Shown here: one piece after another, positions 46,702 to 59,058 of the stretch
How positions within the stretch are numbered: position 1 is the stretch's first letter
Layout: each line of letters begins with the position of its first letter
Assembly (NCBI RefSeq): GCF_040954835.1
Contig: NW_027168309.1
Span: 186,001 to 250,000, forward strand
DNA: 64,000 bases
DNA from: Lepisosteus oculatus
Lineage: Eukaryota; Chordata; Actinopteri; Semionotiformes; Lepisosteidae
Direction: 5' to 3'
Translations under genes and position numbers: made by a program
Notes under the pieces: model-generated
What the model saw: only the letters and a program-made list of their open reading frames with translations
What the model was told of the DNA's origin: nothing
Databases searched by the model: none

Positions 46702-47765
46702 ATTCCGATTTCAACATCATGCCCCCTGAAGGTAGACTGGATTTCTTTGCGAAGCATTCACCTTTTGGACGTTTCAGGAAAGGTGCGTGTCGATGCCAGA
46801 CTTGAAAAGCTTTCCATACAAAGAAACAACATAGTGCTTTTGATTGATGGGAAACGGCAAGAGCGGTTTGAGCAGCTCCGGCCTCTCAACCGCTTTACAA
46901 TGTGATCGGCACCTCGGTAGCCAGTTTAGAAGGCTGAAAAGGATGCTGGAAGCACAGCGACGTTCTAAAACCAGCGCTTGAAAAGCATCTGCATACATAA
47001 AATGTCCATTTCCCCAAAGCTGAATCTGCATCTTCAGAAGATTGTCAGCTATACGTTTTCGTTCTTTGTTTCCTTTTTTTACGACAAGCTTTCGAGAAAT
47101 GAACTGTCTATTGTGATGAAGGCTGCATTAGAAATTGTGCATCTAGCTTAGTTCAATGAAATCGGGAGGTGCACCTGTCTCAAGCGGATGGCTCTTTGCA
47201 GGCACACTACGGAAACCTGCGGGCGCAAGTTGGGAGAAGTGACTCTTGCAGAGTGTTGAGCTTCGAGAAGAGGGCTCCGCTCAGGAAGATATTTCCACAT
47301 GTTGAAGAGTCGCTTTTCGCCCTTTCTTTCCCACATTTTTCCAGTGCGGTTATTGATCGCGTTCAAAATGTTTTCCCAACGTACGTGTTACCTGCAAAAT
47401 CACAGTGAAACTGTTATGCCCAAAAGATTCCTAATAGTTATTGTATTAGAATAGCTCTCCAATTTCTTAGCCTTCGTACACGCAATGTTTAAGGAAACGC
47501 TAGAGTAAATGAAACTGTAAATAGACAGGAGCTCTTCTTAGTTTTCATACAAGTTATGATGGCTGCAGCTCCTATCTGCGTCCGGGTGACCGGAGCCAAG
47601 GGATTATCTGCGGAACCCTTGATTTATCTCTCGGGCAAGGAGCTAGATACGCCCTTTTCATCTCGGTTTGATCACACCTGTGCATTAAAACGCAGTGCTC
47701 GGTACCATCGAGGTGTAAGAGGTTCAAGGATGAGCGGGAAACTTTGTTAATAAGGAGACGGGCAC

Positions 47766-47838
47766 CGCCCAACGTGGGGCTCGAACCCACGACCCTGAGA
47801 TTAAGAGTCTCATGCTCTACCAACTGAGCTAGCCGGGC
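47766..47838 (-). tRNA. tRNA-Lys(CTT), D-loop variant, unit 12
   Basis: The plus-strand A at 47822 makes tRNA base 17 a T (C in all other copies). It lies in the D loop, inside the A box at a tolerant position, and should be neutral. Confidence 0.95.
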
Positions 47839-48659
47839 GCCGGTAGAGCTGGTGGTTAACTTGTCCCTGTTGACGGCAATTTGACAAGGTATACTTCCTG
47901 GCTTTTCATCATGTGCTGACCGGATTCGAGAGTAGCACACCCTGTTCTTTGTTGATTACTGTACCTCCAGCAGCGCAAATGTCAGTAATCATTGAAATGT
48001 ACGACCTACAATCTCCTCAGCATGCCCGCGTGGACTCCTCAGTGATCATCCTTCTACGTTCTGCTGTAGTTTTCATGCAAGTGAAAACCGTGCTCCAAAT
48101 AACAGCGGCACAGTTGTATCCTGCGGTAAGCATTCTTCTAATTCCATCGTTTTGCTCCAGGTAAAAGGTAGCGCATCATAGTGTTGATATTCCAAGGTTT
48201 CAGAGTCCGTATTGGATGGCTTGGATGCAGACATCGCTCAGAGCTCCCAGTATGATTTTCCCGAGTTCAGTTTTGCAGTGTTTTAGTGCTTTACTACTTC
48301 CAGTGGGCCTTTGAATGCTCTGCTAAGTAGAGACGTGACATAATTACTAATGCGACCGAGTGTGCTGGCTGTTCCTGGTTCGTAATGATTAACGCGAGAA
48401 ATCAATATAAACATAACTGCTTCGATTTCGAGGTTCAGTTGAAGCTTTCAAAGAAACTATCAAAGACCTCAGAACAACCGAAGACACATTTGGTCATCTC
48501 CGTATTGGTGAAGATTAAAGAGTCCCGCAAGTGTCAAGCTTGCACAAACACACACCAGAGAGAAACTCAGGACAGAATTTAAAGAAAGGGAGATGCAGAC
48601 TATTTGAAGGCACTTTGTTAACCCAATGGCATGCTTATGAATCGTGCATAGGACACACG

Positions 48660-48731
48660 TAGCAGAGGATGGTTTCGATCCATCGACCTCTGGGTTATGG
48701 GCCCAGCACGCTTCCGCTGCGCCACTCTGCT
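48660..48731 (-). tRNA. Initiator tRNA-Met(CAT), unit 12
   Basis: Gene identical; T allele in the 3' flank. Confidence 0.96.
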
Positions 48732-49010
48732 GACGGCCCCTCTGCGTGTGGCGCACAACTGCTCTTTTTATTTCCTACATAAGTGATGAAAGAGTTGAAA
48801 GTTTCAACGACAAACGCAGACGTCACTTTGAGCGCTTGGTGTTGTAGCACAAATCATCACATGCTGCTCTACACTGGATTATAAAAGCCGACACATTTTC
48901 CAAACATTTTAATGCTGGAGTCACACTGTAGTATTAATAACAGTGCGATACTCGAGGAGCGTAGTGGGATCGCGGTGGCTCATCAGACCGCCCCGGGACA
49001 GGGGGCCCGC

Positions 49011-49093
49011 GTCAGGATGGCCGAGCGGTCTAAGGCGCTGCGTTCAGGTCGCAGTCTCCCCTGGAGGCGTGGGTTCGAATCCCACTCCTGACA
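49011..49093 (+). tRNA. tRNA-Leu(CAG), unit 12
   Basis: Identical gene; G at -2. Confidence 0.96.
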
Positions 49094-49444
49094 AAAAGCT
49101 TGCTCAGTGCCGTCTCCAGTCGGGTGCAAATGGGTGAAGCAGCCTGACGCAGGGAACGTGCGCCGATAGGCGTAGGTGTATCCCCTGCCTCTTCCGATTT
49201 AGCTCGTGCTCCATAGGATGGAAGCGGATGCTCTGGCTTTTTGACTCGAATATAACCTGATCACAACAGAAGGCCGTGCAGCCCAGTGCTGGTTTAAGAA
49301 TGCCTCGTGTCTTCAGGCCCCTATTCCTTCAGGTTACCCCTTTGGAATAGTCGTCCGAAAAAGACGGGAAAGGAAAAGCATGTAAGCTCCCACACACTGC
49401 GTTAGCATTAGCGGTTGGAATCTGATGGGAGAAAAGCAACCTGG

Positions 49445-49516
49445 CTCGCCGTCAAGCAATCCATCCCTGGTCTCCCACGTGACAGGCGGGGATACGCACC
49501 ACTATACTAACGAGGA
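49445..49516 (-). pseudogene. tRNA-Asp(GTC) pseudogene, unit 13
   Basis: No difference from unit 1 seen. Confidence 0.83.
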
Positions 49517-49927
49517 GCGCTTGCTTGGCGCTTGAAGACACTTCCTCTTGCGGCTACTACTGTTTCCGGTTTCGTCTTTTCTTTTCATTCCTCCCAGAGG
49601 AGCGCATGAAAACGTTTCCATCTGCGCCATCCTCACCCCTCCAATGCTATGGTCCCTGCTCCTCCTGGTGCACTGCAAACACTCATTCAGCCGGTTCTTT
49701 CAGTTTGAATAATTAGGTCTTCAAAGGCTGGAAGTAGGGCGCAAAAGACATGCCAATGCCAAAAGCGTGGCTGTGTGCTTCCAGCTGTGAAATGTCACTG
49801 GTGGATGTTGAAGACATTACTTCCAAGGCAGCAGGTCCAAGCGATTTAGCGTTTGTACAAGAAGCAGGAAGAGAGAAACGGCACTCCGCCTTTTTCTGGG
49901 CAGGCCGAAGCGACAGGAGAAGGGCGC

Positions 49928-50009
49928 CGTAGTGGGCAGGATTCGAGCCGACGCGGGGAGACCCCAATGGCTTTCTAGCCCATCGCCTTAACCGCTCGGC
50001 CACGACTAC
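49928..50009 (-). tRNA. tRNA-Ser(AGA)-like, impaired, G24 allele, unit 13
   Basis: Same sequence as the unit 1 copy. Confidence 0.78.
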
Positions 50010-50743
50010 AGGGAGCGCCGCCGCCGCCGGCTTGCGATCATTTAACACGGAGGGCGAGGCGGCGGCGGTAACCTTTTTCAATGTCGCTCTCCGCTTCCCC
50101 CCAAAAAAAAGCCAAATGACATGCTAGCACTCGGACACCCTTCAGAAGACTGAAGGGTGGCTTAAAGCTGGAAGGATTAGGTCTCCCCGTTCCGACGCGA
50201 CAATCGAACTTCCTTAGGCAGAGAGAAAGCAACATCGAGGAGCGTCAACAAGACTTTAGAAGCTGCGCCACACGCCACTTTCAGTCGCAGTCACAGCAGT
50301 TTTAAAGGCAGGAATCGCCTTTGCGAACGCCATGAGAAACAGAACGCAAGCTCAGGTCCTGCGGTTTAACAAACAGCCACGGCTTTCATGCGACTGGACA
50401 TTTCTTTTCTGGAGCGAATTCACTTTCAACTTCAAGAAATTCACACAACTTGCGAAATACGAAATACAAATCTGGCTCATCGCTGCACAAGAAATACCGC
50501 CGGCTGGCAAGAAAATGACAACGGTGTTTTTCCTTAACGAAAAACTTCCCATGGAGAAAAACAACGGCTGTGCGTCTCTGTCGGCTTGATTCAGTTTAAT
50601 GCAAGTATTCATTCTCCTCCTGGAAAATACAGCTTGCGAAAGATGAAATACAATTCTTGGCTTTTCTGGGTGAGTGCAGAAGAAATCCTGCCGGCTGGCA
50701 GAAGAATTCCAGCCTTTTTTACTCTTTAACCAGAAACTTGCGA

Positions 50744-50820
50744 ATGATACAAAGCAAGCGGGGTGCGTTTCTGTGCAGCTGTTAACTGAACAGCTGCTGC
50801 TTCAAGCCCACCCAGGGCTC
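50744..50820 (+). pseudogene. tRNA-Asn(GTT) relic, unit 13
   Basis: Same sequence as the unit 1 relic. Confidence 0.66.
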
Positions 50821-51884
50821 ATTCCGATTTCAACATCATGCCCCCTGAAGGTAGACTGGATTTCTTTGCGAAGCATTCACCTTTTGGACGTTTCAGGAAA
50901 GGTGCGTGTCGATGCCAGACTTGAAAAGCTTTCCATACAAAGAAACAACATAGTGCTTTTGATTGATGGGAAACGGCAAGAGCGGTTTGAGCAGCTCCGG
51001 CCTCTCAACCGCTTTACAATGTGATCGGCACCTCGGTAGCCAGTTTAGAAGGCTGAAAAGGATGCTGGAAGCACAGCGACGTTCTAAAACCAGCGCTTGA
51101 AAAGCATCTGCATACATAAAATGTCCATTTCCCCAAAGCTGAATCTGCATCTTCAGAAGATTGTCAGCTATACGTTTTCGTTCTTTGTTTCCTTTTTTTA
51201 CGACAAGCTTTCGAGAAATGAACTGTCTATTGTGATGAAGGCTGCATTAGAAATTGTGCATCTAGCTTAGTTCAATGAAATCGGGAGGTGCACCTGTCTC
51301 AAGCGGATGGCTCTTTGCAGGCACACTACGGAAACCTGCGGGCGCAAGTTGGGAGAAGTGACTCTTGCAGAGTGTTGAGCTTCGAGAAGAGGGCTCCGCT
51401 CAGGAAGATATTTCCACATGTTGAAGAGTCGCTTTTCGCCCTTTCTTTCCCACATTTTTCCAGTGCGGTTATTGATCGCGTTCAAAATGTTTTCCCAACG
51501 TACGTGTTACCTGCAAAATCACAGTGAAACTGTTATGCCCAAAAGATTCCTAATAGTTATTGTATTAGAATAGCTCTCCAATTTCTTAGCCTTCGTACAC
51601 GCAATGTTTAAGGAAACGCTAGAGTAAATGAAACTGTAAATAGACAGGAGCTCTTCTTAGTTTTCATACAAGTTATGATGGCTGCAGCTCCTATCTGCGT
51701 CCCGGTGACCGGAGCCAAGGGATTATCTGCGGAACCCTTGATTTATCTCTCGGGCAAGGAGCTAGATACGCCCTTTTCATCTCGGTTTGATCACACCTGT
51801 GCATTAAAACGCAGTGCTCGGTACCATCGAGGTGTAAGAGGTTCAAGGATGAGCGGGAAACTTTGTTAATAAGGAGACGGGCAC

Positions 51885-51957
51885 CGCCCAACGTGGGGCT
51901 CGAACCAACGACCCTGAGATTAAGAGTCTCATGCTCTACCGACTGAGCTAGCCGGGC
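51885..51957 (-). tRNA. tRNA-Lys(CTT), T-stem mismatch variant, unit 13
   Basis: The plus-strand A at 51907 makes tRNA base 51 a T, facing C63 in the middle of the T stem. It lies one base outside the B box core. It is the only structural lesion among the 45 Lys, Met and Leu copies here. Confidence 0.92.
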
Positions 51958-52778
51958 GCCGGTGGAGCTGGTGGTTAACTTGTCCCTGTTGACGGCAATT
52001 TGACAAGGTATACTTCCTGGCTTTTCATCATGTGCTGACCGGATTCGAGAGTAGCACACCCTGTTCTTTGTTGATTACTGTACCTCCAGCAGCGCAAATG
52101 TCAGTAATCATTGAAATGTACGACCTACAATCTCCTCAGCATGCCCGCGTGGACTCCTCAGTGATCATCCTTCTACGTTCTGCTGTAGTTTTCATGCAAG
52201 TGAAAACCGTGCTCCAAATAACAGCGGCACAGTTGTATCCTGCGGTAAGCATTCTTCTAATTCCATCGTTTTGCTCCAGGTAAAAGGTAGCGCATCATAG
52301 TGTTGATATTCCAAGGTTTCAGAGTCCGTATTGGATGGCTTGGATGCAGACATCGCTCAGAGCTCCCAGTATGATTTTCCCGAGTTCAGTTTTGCAGTGT
52401 TTTAGTGCTTTACTACTTCCAGTGGGCCTTTGAATGCTCTGCTAAGTAGAGACGTGACATAATTACTAATGCGACCGAGTGTGCTGGCTGTTCCTGGTTC
52501 GTAATGATTAACGCGAGAAATCAATATAAACATAACTGCTTCGATTTCGAGGTTCAGTTGAAGCTTTCAAAGAAACTATCAAAGACCTCAGAACAACCGA
52601 AGACACATTTGGTCATCTCCGTATTGGTGAAGATTAAAGAGTCCCGCAAGTGTCAAGCTTGCACAAACACACACGAGAGAGAAACTCAGGACAGAATTTA
52701 AAGAAAGGGAGATGCAGACTATTTGAAGGCACTTTGCTAACCCAATGGCATGCTTATGAATCGTGCATAGGACACACG

Positions 52779-52850
52779 TAGCAGAGGATGGTTTCGATCC
52801 ATCGACCTCTGGGTTATGGGCCCAGCACGCTTCCGCTGCGCCACTCTGCT
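52779..52850 (-). tRNA. Initiator tRNA-Met(CAT), unit 13
   Basis: Gene identical; C allele in the 3' flank. Confidence 0.96.
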
Positions 52851-53129
52851 GACGGCCCCTCTGCGTGTGGCGCACAACTGCTCTTTTTATTTCCTACATA
52901 AGTGATGAAAGAGTTGAAAGTTTCAACGACAAACGCAGACGTCACTTTGAGCGCTTGGTGTTGTAGCACAAATCATCACATGCTGCTCTACACTGGATTA
53001 TAAAAGCCGACACATTTTCCAAACATTTTAATGCTGGAGTCACACTGTAGTATTAATAACAGTGCGATACTCGAGGAGCGTAGTGGGATCGCGGTGGCTC
53101 ATCAGACCGCCCCGGGACAGGGGGCCCGC

Positions 53130-53212
53130 GTCAGGATGGCCGAGCGGTCTAAGGCGCTGCGTTCAGGTCGCAGTCTCCCCTGGAGGCGTGGGTTCGAATC
53201 CCACTCCTGACA
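53130..53212 (+). tRNA. tRNA-Leu(CAG), unit 13
   Basis: Identical gene; G at -2. Confidence 0.96.
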
Positions 53213-53563
53213 AAAAGCTTGCTCAGTGCCGTCTCCAGTCGGGTGCAAATGGGTGAAGCAGCCTGACGCAGGGAACGTGCGCCGATAGGCGTAGGTGTAT
53301 CCCCTGCCTCTTCCGATTTAGCTCGTGCTCCATAGGATGGAAGCGGATGCTCTGGCTTTTTGACTCGAATATAACCTGATCACAACAGAAGGCCGTGCAG
53401 CCCAGTGCTGGTTTAAGAATGCCTCGTGTCTTCAGGCCCCTATTCCTTCAGGTTACCCCTTTGGAATAGTCGTCCGAAAAAGACGGGAAAGGAAAAGCAT
53501 GTAAGCTCCCACACACTGCGTTAGCATTAGCGGTTGGAATCTGATGGGAGAAAAGCAACCTGG

Positions 53564-53635
53564 CTCGCCGTCAAGCAATCCATCCCTGGTCTCCCACGTG
53601 ACAGGCGGGGATACGCACCACTATACTAACGAGGA
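53564..53635 (-). pseudogene. tRNA-Asp(GTC) pseudogene, unit 14
   Basis: No difference from unit 1 seen. Confidence 0.83.
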
Positions 53636-54046
53636 GCGCTTGCTTGGCGCTTGAAGACACTTCCTCTTGCGGCTACTACTGTTTCCGGTTTCGTCTTTTC
53701 TTTTCATTCCTCCCAGAGGAGCGCATGAAAACGTTTCCATCTGCGCCATCCTCACCCCTCCAATGCTATGGTCCCTGCTCCTCCTGGTGCACTGCAAACA
53801 CTCATTCAGCCGGTTCTTTCAGTTTGAATAATTAGGTCTTCAAAGGCTGGAAGTAGGGCGCAAAAGACATGCCAATGCCAAAAGCGTGGCTGTGTGCTTC
53901 CAGCTGTGAAATGTCACTGGTGGATGTTGAAGACATTACTTCCAAGGCAGCAGGTCCAAGCGATTTAGCGTTTGTACAAGAAGCAGGAAGAGAGAAACGG
54001 CACTCCGCCTTTTTCTGGGCAGGCCGAAGCGACAGGAGAAGGGCGC

Positions 54047-54128
54047 CGTAGTGGGCAGGATTCGAGCCGACGCGGGGAGACCCCAATGGCTTTCTAGCCC
54101 ATCGTCTTAACCGCTCGGCCACGACTAC
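54047..54128 (-). tRNA. tRNA-Ser(AGA)-like, impaired, A24 allele, unit 14
   Basis: Carries the C11-A24 D-stem mismatch; the only copy with this allele to the right of unit 9. Confidence 0.78.
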
Positions 54129-54862
54129 AGGGAGCGCCGCCGCCGCCGGCTTGCGATCATTTAACACGGAGGGCGAGGCGGCGGCGGTAACCTTTTTCAA
54201 TGTCGCTCTCCGCTTCCCCCCAAAAAAAAGCCAAATGACATGCTAGCACTCGGACACCCTTCAGAAGACTGAAGGGTGGCTTAAAGCTGGAAGGATTAGG
54301 TCTCCCCGTTCCGACGCGACAATCGAACTTCCTTAGGCAGAGAGAAAGCAACATCGAGGAGCGTCAACAAGACTTTAGAAGCTGCGCCACACGCCACTTT
54401 CAGTCGCAGTCACAGCAGTTTTAAAGGCAGGAATCGCCTTTGCGAACGCCATGAGAAACAGAACGCAAGCTCAGGTCCTGCGGTTTAACAAACAGCCACG
54501 GCTTTCATGCGACTGGACATTTCTTTTCTGGAGCGAATTCACTTTCAACTTCAAGAAATTCACACAACTTGCGAAATACGAAATACAAATCTGGCTCATC
54601 GCTGCACAAGAAATACCGCCGGCTGGCAAGAAAATGACAACGGTGTTTTTCCTTAACGAAAAACTTCCCATGGAGAAAAACAACGGCTGTGCGTCTCTGT
54701 CGGCTTGATTCAGTTTAATGCAAGTATTCATTCTCCTCCTGGAAAATACAGCTTGCGAAAGATGAAATACAATTCTTGGCTTTTCTGGGTGAGTGCAGAA
54801 GAAATCCTGCCGGCTGGCAGAAGAATTCCAGCCTTTTTTACTCTTTAACCAGAAACTTGCGA

Positions 54863-54939
54863 ATGATACAAAGCAAGCGGGGTGCGTTTCTGTGCAGCTG
54901 TTAACTGAACAGCTGCTGCTTCAAGCCCACCCAGGGCTC
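54863..54939 (+). pseudogene. tRNA-Asn(GTT) relic, unit 14
   Basis: Same sequence as the unit 1 relic. Confidence 0.66.
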
Positions 54940-56003
54940 ATTCCGATTTCAACATCATGCCCCCTGAAGGTAGACTGGATTTCTTTGCGAAGCATTCACC
55001 TTTTGGACGTTTCAGGAAAGGTGCGTGTCGATGCCAGACTTGAAAAGCTTTCCATACAAAGAAACAACATAGTGCTTTTGATTGATGGGAAACGGCAAGA
55101 GCGGTTTGAGCAGCTCCGGCCTCTCAACCGCTTTACAATGTGATCGGCACCTCGGTAGCCAGTTTAGAAGGCTGAAAAGGATGCTGGAAGCACAGCGACG
55201 TTCTAAAACCAGCGCTTGAAAAGCATCTGCATACATAAAATGTCCATTTCCCCAAAGCTGAATCTGCATCTTCAGAAGATTGTCAGCTATACGTTTTCGT
55301 TCTTTGTTTCCTTTTTTTACGACAAGCTTTCGAGAAAAGAACTGTCTATTGTGATGAAGGCTGCATTAGAAATTGTGCATCTAGCTTAGTTCAATGAAAT
55401 CGGGAGGTGCACCTGTCTCAAGCGGATGGCTCTTTGCAGGCACACTACGGAAACCTGCGGGCGCAAGTTGGGAGAAGTGACTCTTGCAGAGTGTTGAGCT
55501 TCGAGAAGAGGGCTCCGCTCAGGAAGATATTTCCACATGTTGAAGAGTCGCTTTTCGCCCTTTCTTTCCCACATTTTTCCAGTGCGGTTATTGATCGCGT
55601 TCAAAATGTTTTCCCAACGTACGTGTTACCTGCAAAATCACAGTGAAACTGTTATGCCCAAAAGATTCCTAATAGTTATTGTATTAGAATAGCTCTCCAA
55701 TTTCTTAGCCTTCGTACACGCAATGTTTAAGGAAACGCTAGAGTAAATGAAACTGTAAATAGACAGGAGCTCTTCTTAGTTTTCATACAAGTTATGATGG
55801 CTGCAGCTCCTATCTGCGTCCGGGTGACCGGAGCCAAGGGATTATCTGCGGAACCCTTGATTTATCTCTCGGGCAAGGAGCTAGATACGCCCTTTTCATC
55901 TCGGTTTGATCACACCTGTGCATTAAAACGCAGTGCTCGGTACCATCGAGGTGTAAGAGGTTCAAGGATGAGCGGGAAACTTTGTTAATAAGGAGACGGG
56001 CAC

Positions 56004-56076
56004 CGCCCAACGTGGGGCTCGAACCCACGACCCTGAGATTAAGAGTCTCATGCTCTACCGACTGAGCTAGCCGGGC
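56004..56076 (-). tRNA. tRNA-Lys(CTT), unit 14
   Basis: Identical to the unit 1 gene. Confidence 0.95.
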
Positions 56077-56897
56077 GCCGGTGGAGCTGGTGGTTAACTT
56101 GTCCCTGTTGACGGCAATTTGACAAGGTATACTTCCTGGCTTTTCATCATGTGCTGACCGGATTCGAGAGTAGCACACCCTGTTCTTTGTTGATTACTGT
56201 ACCTCCAGCAGCGCAAATGTCAGTAATCATTGAAATGTACGACCTACAATCTCCTCAGCATGCCCGCGTGGACTCCTCAGTGATCATCCTTCTACGTTCT
56301 GCTGTAGTTTTCATGCAAGTGAAAACCGTGCTCCAAATAACAGCGGCACAGTTGTATCCTGCGGTAAGCATTCTTCTAATTCCATCGTTTTGCTCCAGGT
56401 AAAAGGTAGCGCATCATAGTGTTGATATTCCAAGGTTTCAGAGTCCGTATTGGATGGCTTGGATGCAGACATCGCTCAGAGCTCCCAGTATGATTTTCCC
56501 GAGTTCAGTTTTGCAGTGTTTTAGTGCTTTACTACTTCCAGTGGGCCTTTGAATGCTCTGCTAAGTAGAGACGTGACATAATTACTAATGCGACCGAGTG
56601 TGCTGGCTGTTCCTGGTTCGTAATGATTAACGCGAGAAATCAATATAAACATAACTGCTTCGATTTCGAGGTTCAGTTGAAGCTTTCAAAGAAACTATCA
56701 AAGACCTCAGAACAACCGAAGACACATTTGGTCATCTCCGTATTGGTGAAGATTAAAGAGTCCCGCAAGTGTCAAGCTTGCACAAACACACACCAGAGAG
56801 AAACTCAGGACAGAATTTAAAGAAAGGGAGATGCAGACTATTTGAAGGCACTTTGTTAACCCAATGGCATGCTTATGAATCGTGCATAGGACACACG

Positions 56898-56969
56898 TAG
56901 CAGAGGATGGTTTCGATCCATCGACCTCTGGGTTATGGGCCCAGCACGCTTCCGCTGCGCCACTCTGCT
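56898..56969 (-). tRNA. Initiator tRNA-Met(CAT), unit 14
   Basis: Gene identical; T allele in the 3' flank. Confidence 0.96.
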
Positions 56970-57248
56970 GACGGCCCCTCTGCGTGTGGCGCACAACTGC
57001 TCTTTTTATTTCCTACATAAGTGATGAAAGAGTTGAAAGTTTCAACGACAAACGCAGACGTCACTTTGAGCGCTTGGTGTTGTAGCACAAATCATCACAT
57101 GCTGCTCTACACTGGATTATAAAAGCCGACACATTTTCCAAACATTTTAATGCTGGAGTCACACTGTAGTATTAATAACAGTGCGATACTCGAGGAGCGT
57201 AGTGGGATCGCGGTGGCTCATCAGACCGCCCCGGGACAGGGGGCCCGC

Positions 57249-57331
57249 GTCAGGATGGCCGAGCGGTCTAAGGCGCTGCGTTCAGGTCGCAGTCTCCCCT
57301 GGAGGCGTGGGTTCGAATCCCACTCCTGACA
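57249..57331 (+). tRNA. tRNA-Leu(CAG), unit 14
   Basis: Identical gene; G at -2. Confidence 0.96.
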
Positions 57332-57682
57332 AAAAGCTTGCTCAGTGCCGTCTCCAGTCGGGTGCAAATGGGTGAAGCAGCCTGACGCAGGGAACGTGCG
57401 CCGATAGGCGTAGGTGTATCCCCTGCCTCTTCCGATTTAGCTCGTGCTCCATAGGATGGAAGCGGATGCTCTGGCTTTTTGACTCGAATATAACCTGATC
57501 ACAACAGAAGGCCGTGCAGCCCAGTGCTGGTTTAAGAATGCCTCGTGTCTTCAGGCCCCTATTCCTTCAGGTTACCCCTTTGGAATAGTCGTCCGAAAAA
57601 GACGGGAAAGGAAAAGCATGTAAGCTCCCACACACTGCGTTAGCATTAGCGGTTGGAATCTGATGGGAGAAAAGCAACCTGG

Positions 57683-57754
57683 CTCGCCGTCAAGCAATCC
57701 ATCCCTGGTCTCCCACGTGACAGGCGGGGATACGCACCACTATACTAACGAGGA
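57683..57754 (-). pseudogene. tRNA-Asp(GTC) pseudogene, unit 15
   Basis: No difference from unit 1 seen. Confidence 0.83.
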
Positions 57755-58165
57755 GCGCTTGCTTGGCGCTTGAAGACACTTCCTCTTGCGGCTACTACTG
57801 TTTCCGGTTTCGTCTTTTCTTTTCATTCCTCCCAGAGGAGCGCATGAAAACGTTTCCATCTGCGCCATCCTCACCCCTCCAATGCTATGGTCCCTGCTCC
57901 TCCTGGTGCACTGCAAACACTCATTCAGCTGGTTCTTTCAGTTTGAATAATTAGGTCTTCAAAGGCTGGAAGTAGGGCGCAAAAGACATGCCAATGCCAA
58001 AAGCGTGGCTGTGTGCTTCCAGCTGTGAAATGTCACTGGTGGATGTTGAAGACATTACTTCCAAGGCAGCAGGTCCAAGCGATTTAGCGTTTGTACAAGA
58101 AGCAGGAAGAGAGAAACGGCACTCCGCCTTTTTCTGGGCAGGCCGAAGCGACAGGAGAAGGGCGC

Positions 58166-58247
58166 CGTAGTGGGCAGGATTCGAGCCGACGCGGGGAGAC
58201 CCCAATGGCTTTCTAGCCCATCGCCTTAACCGCTCGGCCACGACTAC
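58166..58247 (-). tRNA. tRNA-Ser(AGA)-like, impaired, G24 allele, unit 15
   Basis: Same sequence as the unit 1 copy. Confidence 0.78.
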
Positions 58248-58981
58248 AGGGAGCGCCGCCGCCGCCGGCTTGCGATCATTTAACACGGAGGGCGAGGCGG
58301 CGGCGGTAACCTTTTTCAATGTCGCTCTCCGCTTCCCCCCAAAAAAAAGCCAAATGACATGCTAGCACTCGGACACCCTTCAGAAGACTGAAGGGTGGCT
58401 TAAAGCTGGAAGGATTAGGTCTCCCCGTTCCGACGCGACAATCGAACTTCCTTAGGCAGAGAGAAAGCAACATCGAGGAGCGTCAACAAGACTTTAGAAG
58501 CTGCGCCACACGCCACTTTCAGTCGCAGTCACAGCAGTTTTAAAGGCAGGAATCGCCTTTGCGAACGCCATGAGAAACAGAACGCAAGCTCAGGTCCTGC
58601 GGTTTAACAAACAGCCACGGCTTTCATGCGACTGGACATTTCTTTTCTGGAGCGAATTCACTTTCAACTTCAAGAAATTCACACAACTTGCGAAATACGA
58701 AATACAAATCTGGCTCATCGCTGCACAAGAAATACCGCCGGCTGGCAAGAAAATGACAACGGTGTTTTTCCTTAACGAAAAACTTCCCATGGAGAAAAAC
58801 AACGGCTGTGCGTCTCTGTCGGCTTGATTCAGTTTAATGCAAGTATTCATTCTCCTCCTGGAAAATACAGCTTGCGAAAGATGAAATACAATTCTTGGCT
58901 TTTCTGGGTGAGTGCAGAAGAAATCCTGCCGGCTGGCAGAAGAATTCCAGCCTTTTTTACTCTTTAACCAGAAACTTGCGA

Positions 58982-59058
58982 ATGATACAAAGCAAGCGGG
59001 GTGCGTTTCTGTGCAGCTGTTAACTGAACAGCTGCTGCTTCAAGCCCACCCAGGGCTC
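58982..59058 (+). pseudogene. tRNA-Asn(GTT) relic, unit 15
   Basis: Same sequence as the unit 1 relic. Confidence 0.66.

Larger units (their letters stand above)
45306..49424. repeat. Repeat unit 12
   Basis: Marker set as unit 11. Private changes at offset 1199 (G to A) and 2517 (G to A, the Lys D loop). Confidence 0.95.
49425..53543. repeat. Repeat unit 13
   Basis: Markers 562 C, 2279 C, 2540 G, 3087 AC with 3090 C, 3251 G, 3313 C, the same as unit 15. Private C to A at offset 2483 in the Lys T stem. Confidence 0.95.
53544..57662. repeat. Repeat unit 14
   Basis: Markers 562 T, 2279 G, 2540 G, 3087 AC with 3090 C, 3251 C, 3313 T. Close to units 11 and 12 on the right side. Private T to A at offset 1795. 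Confidence 0.95.
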
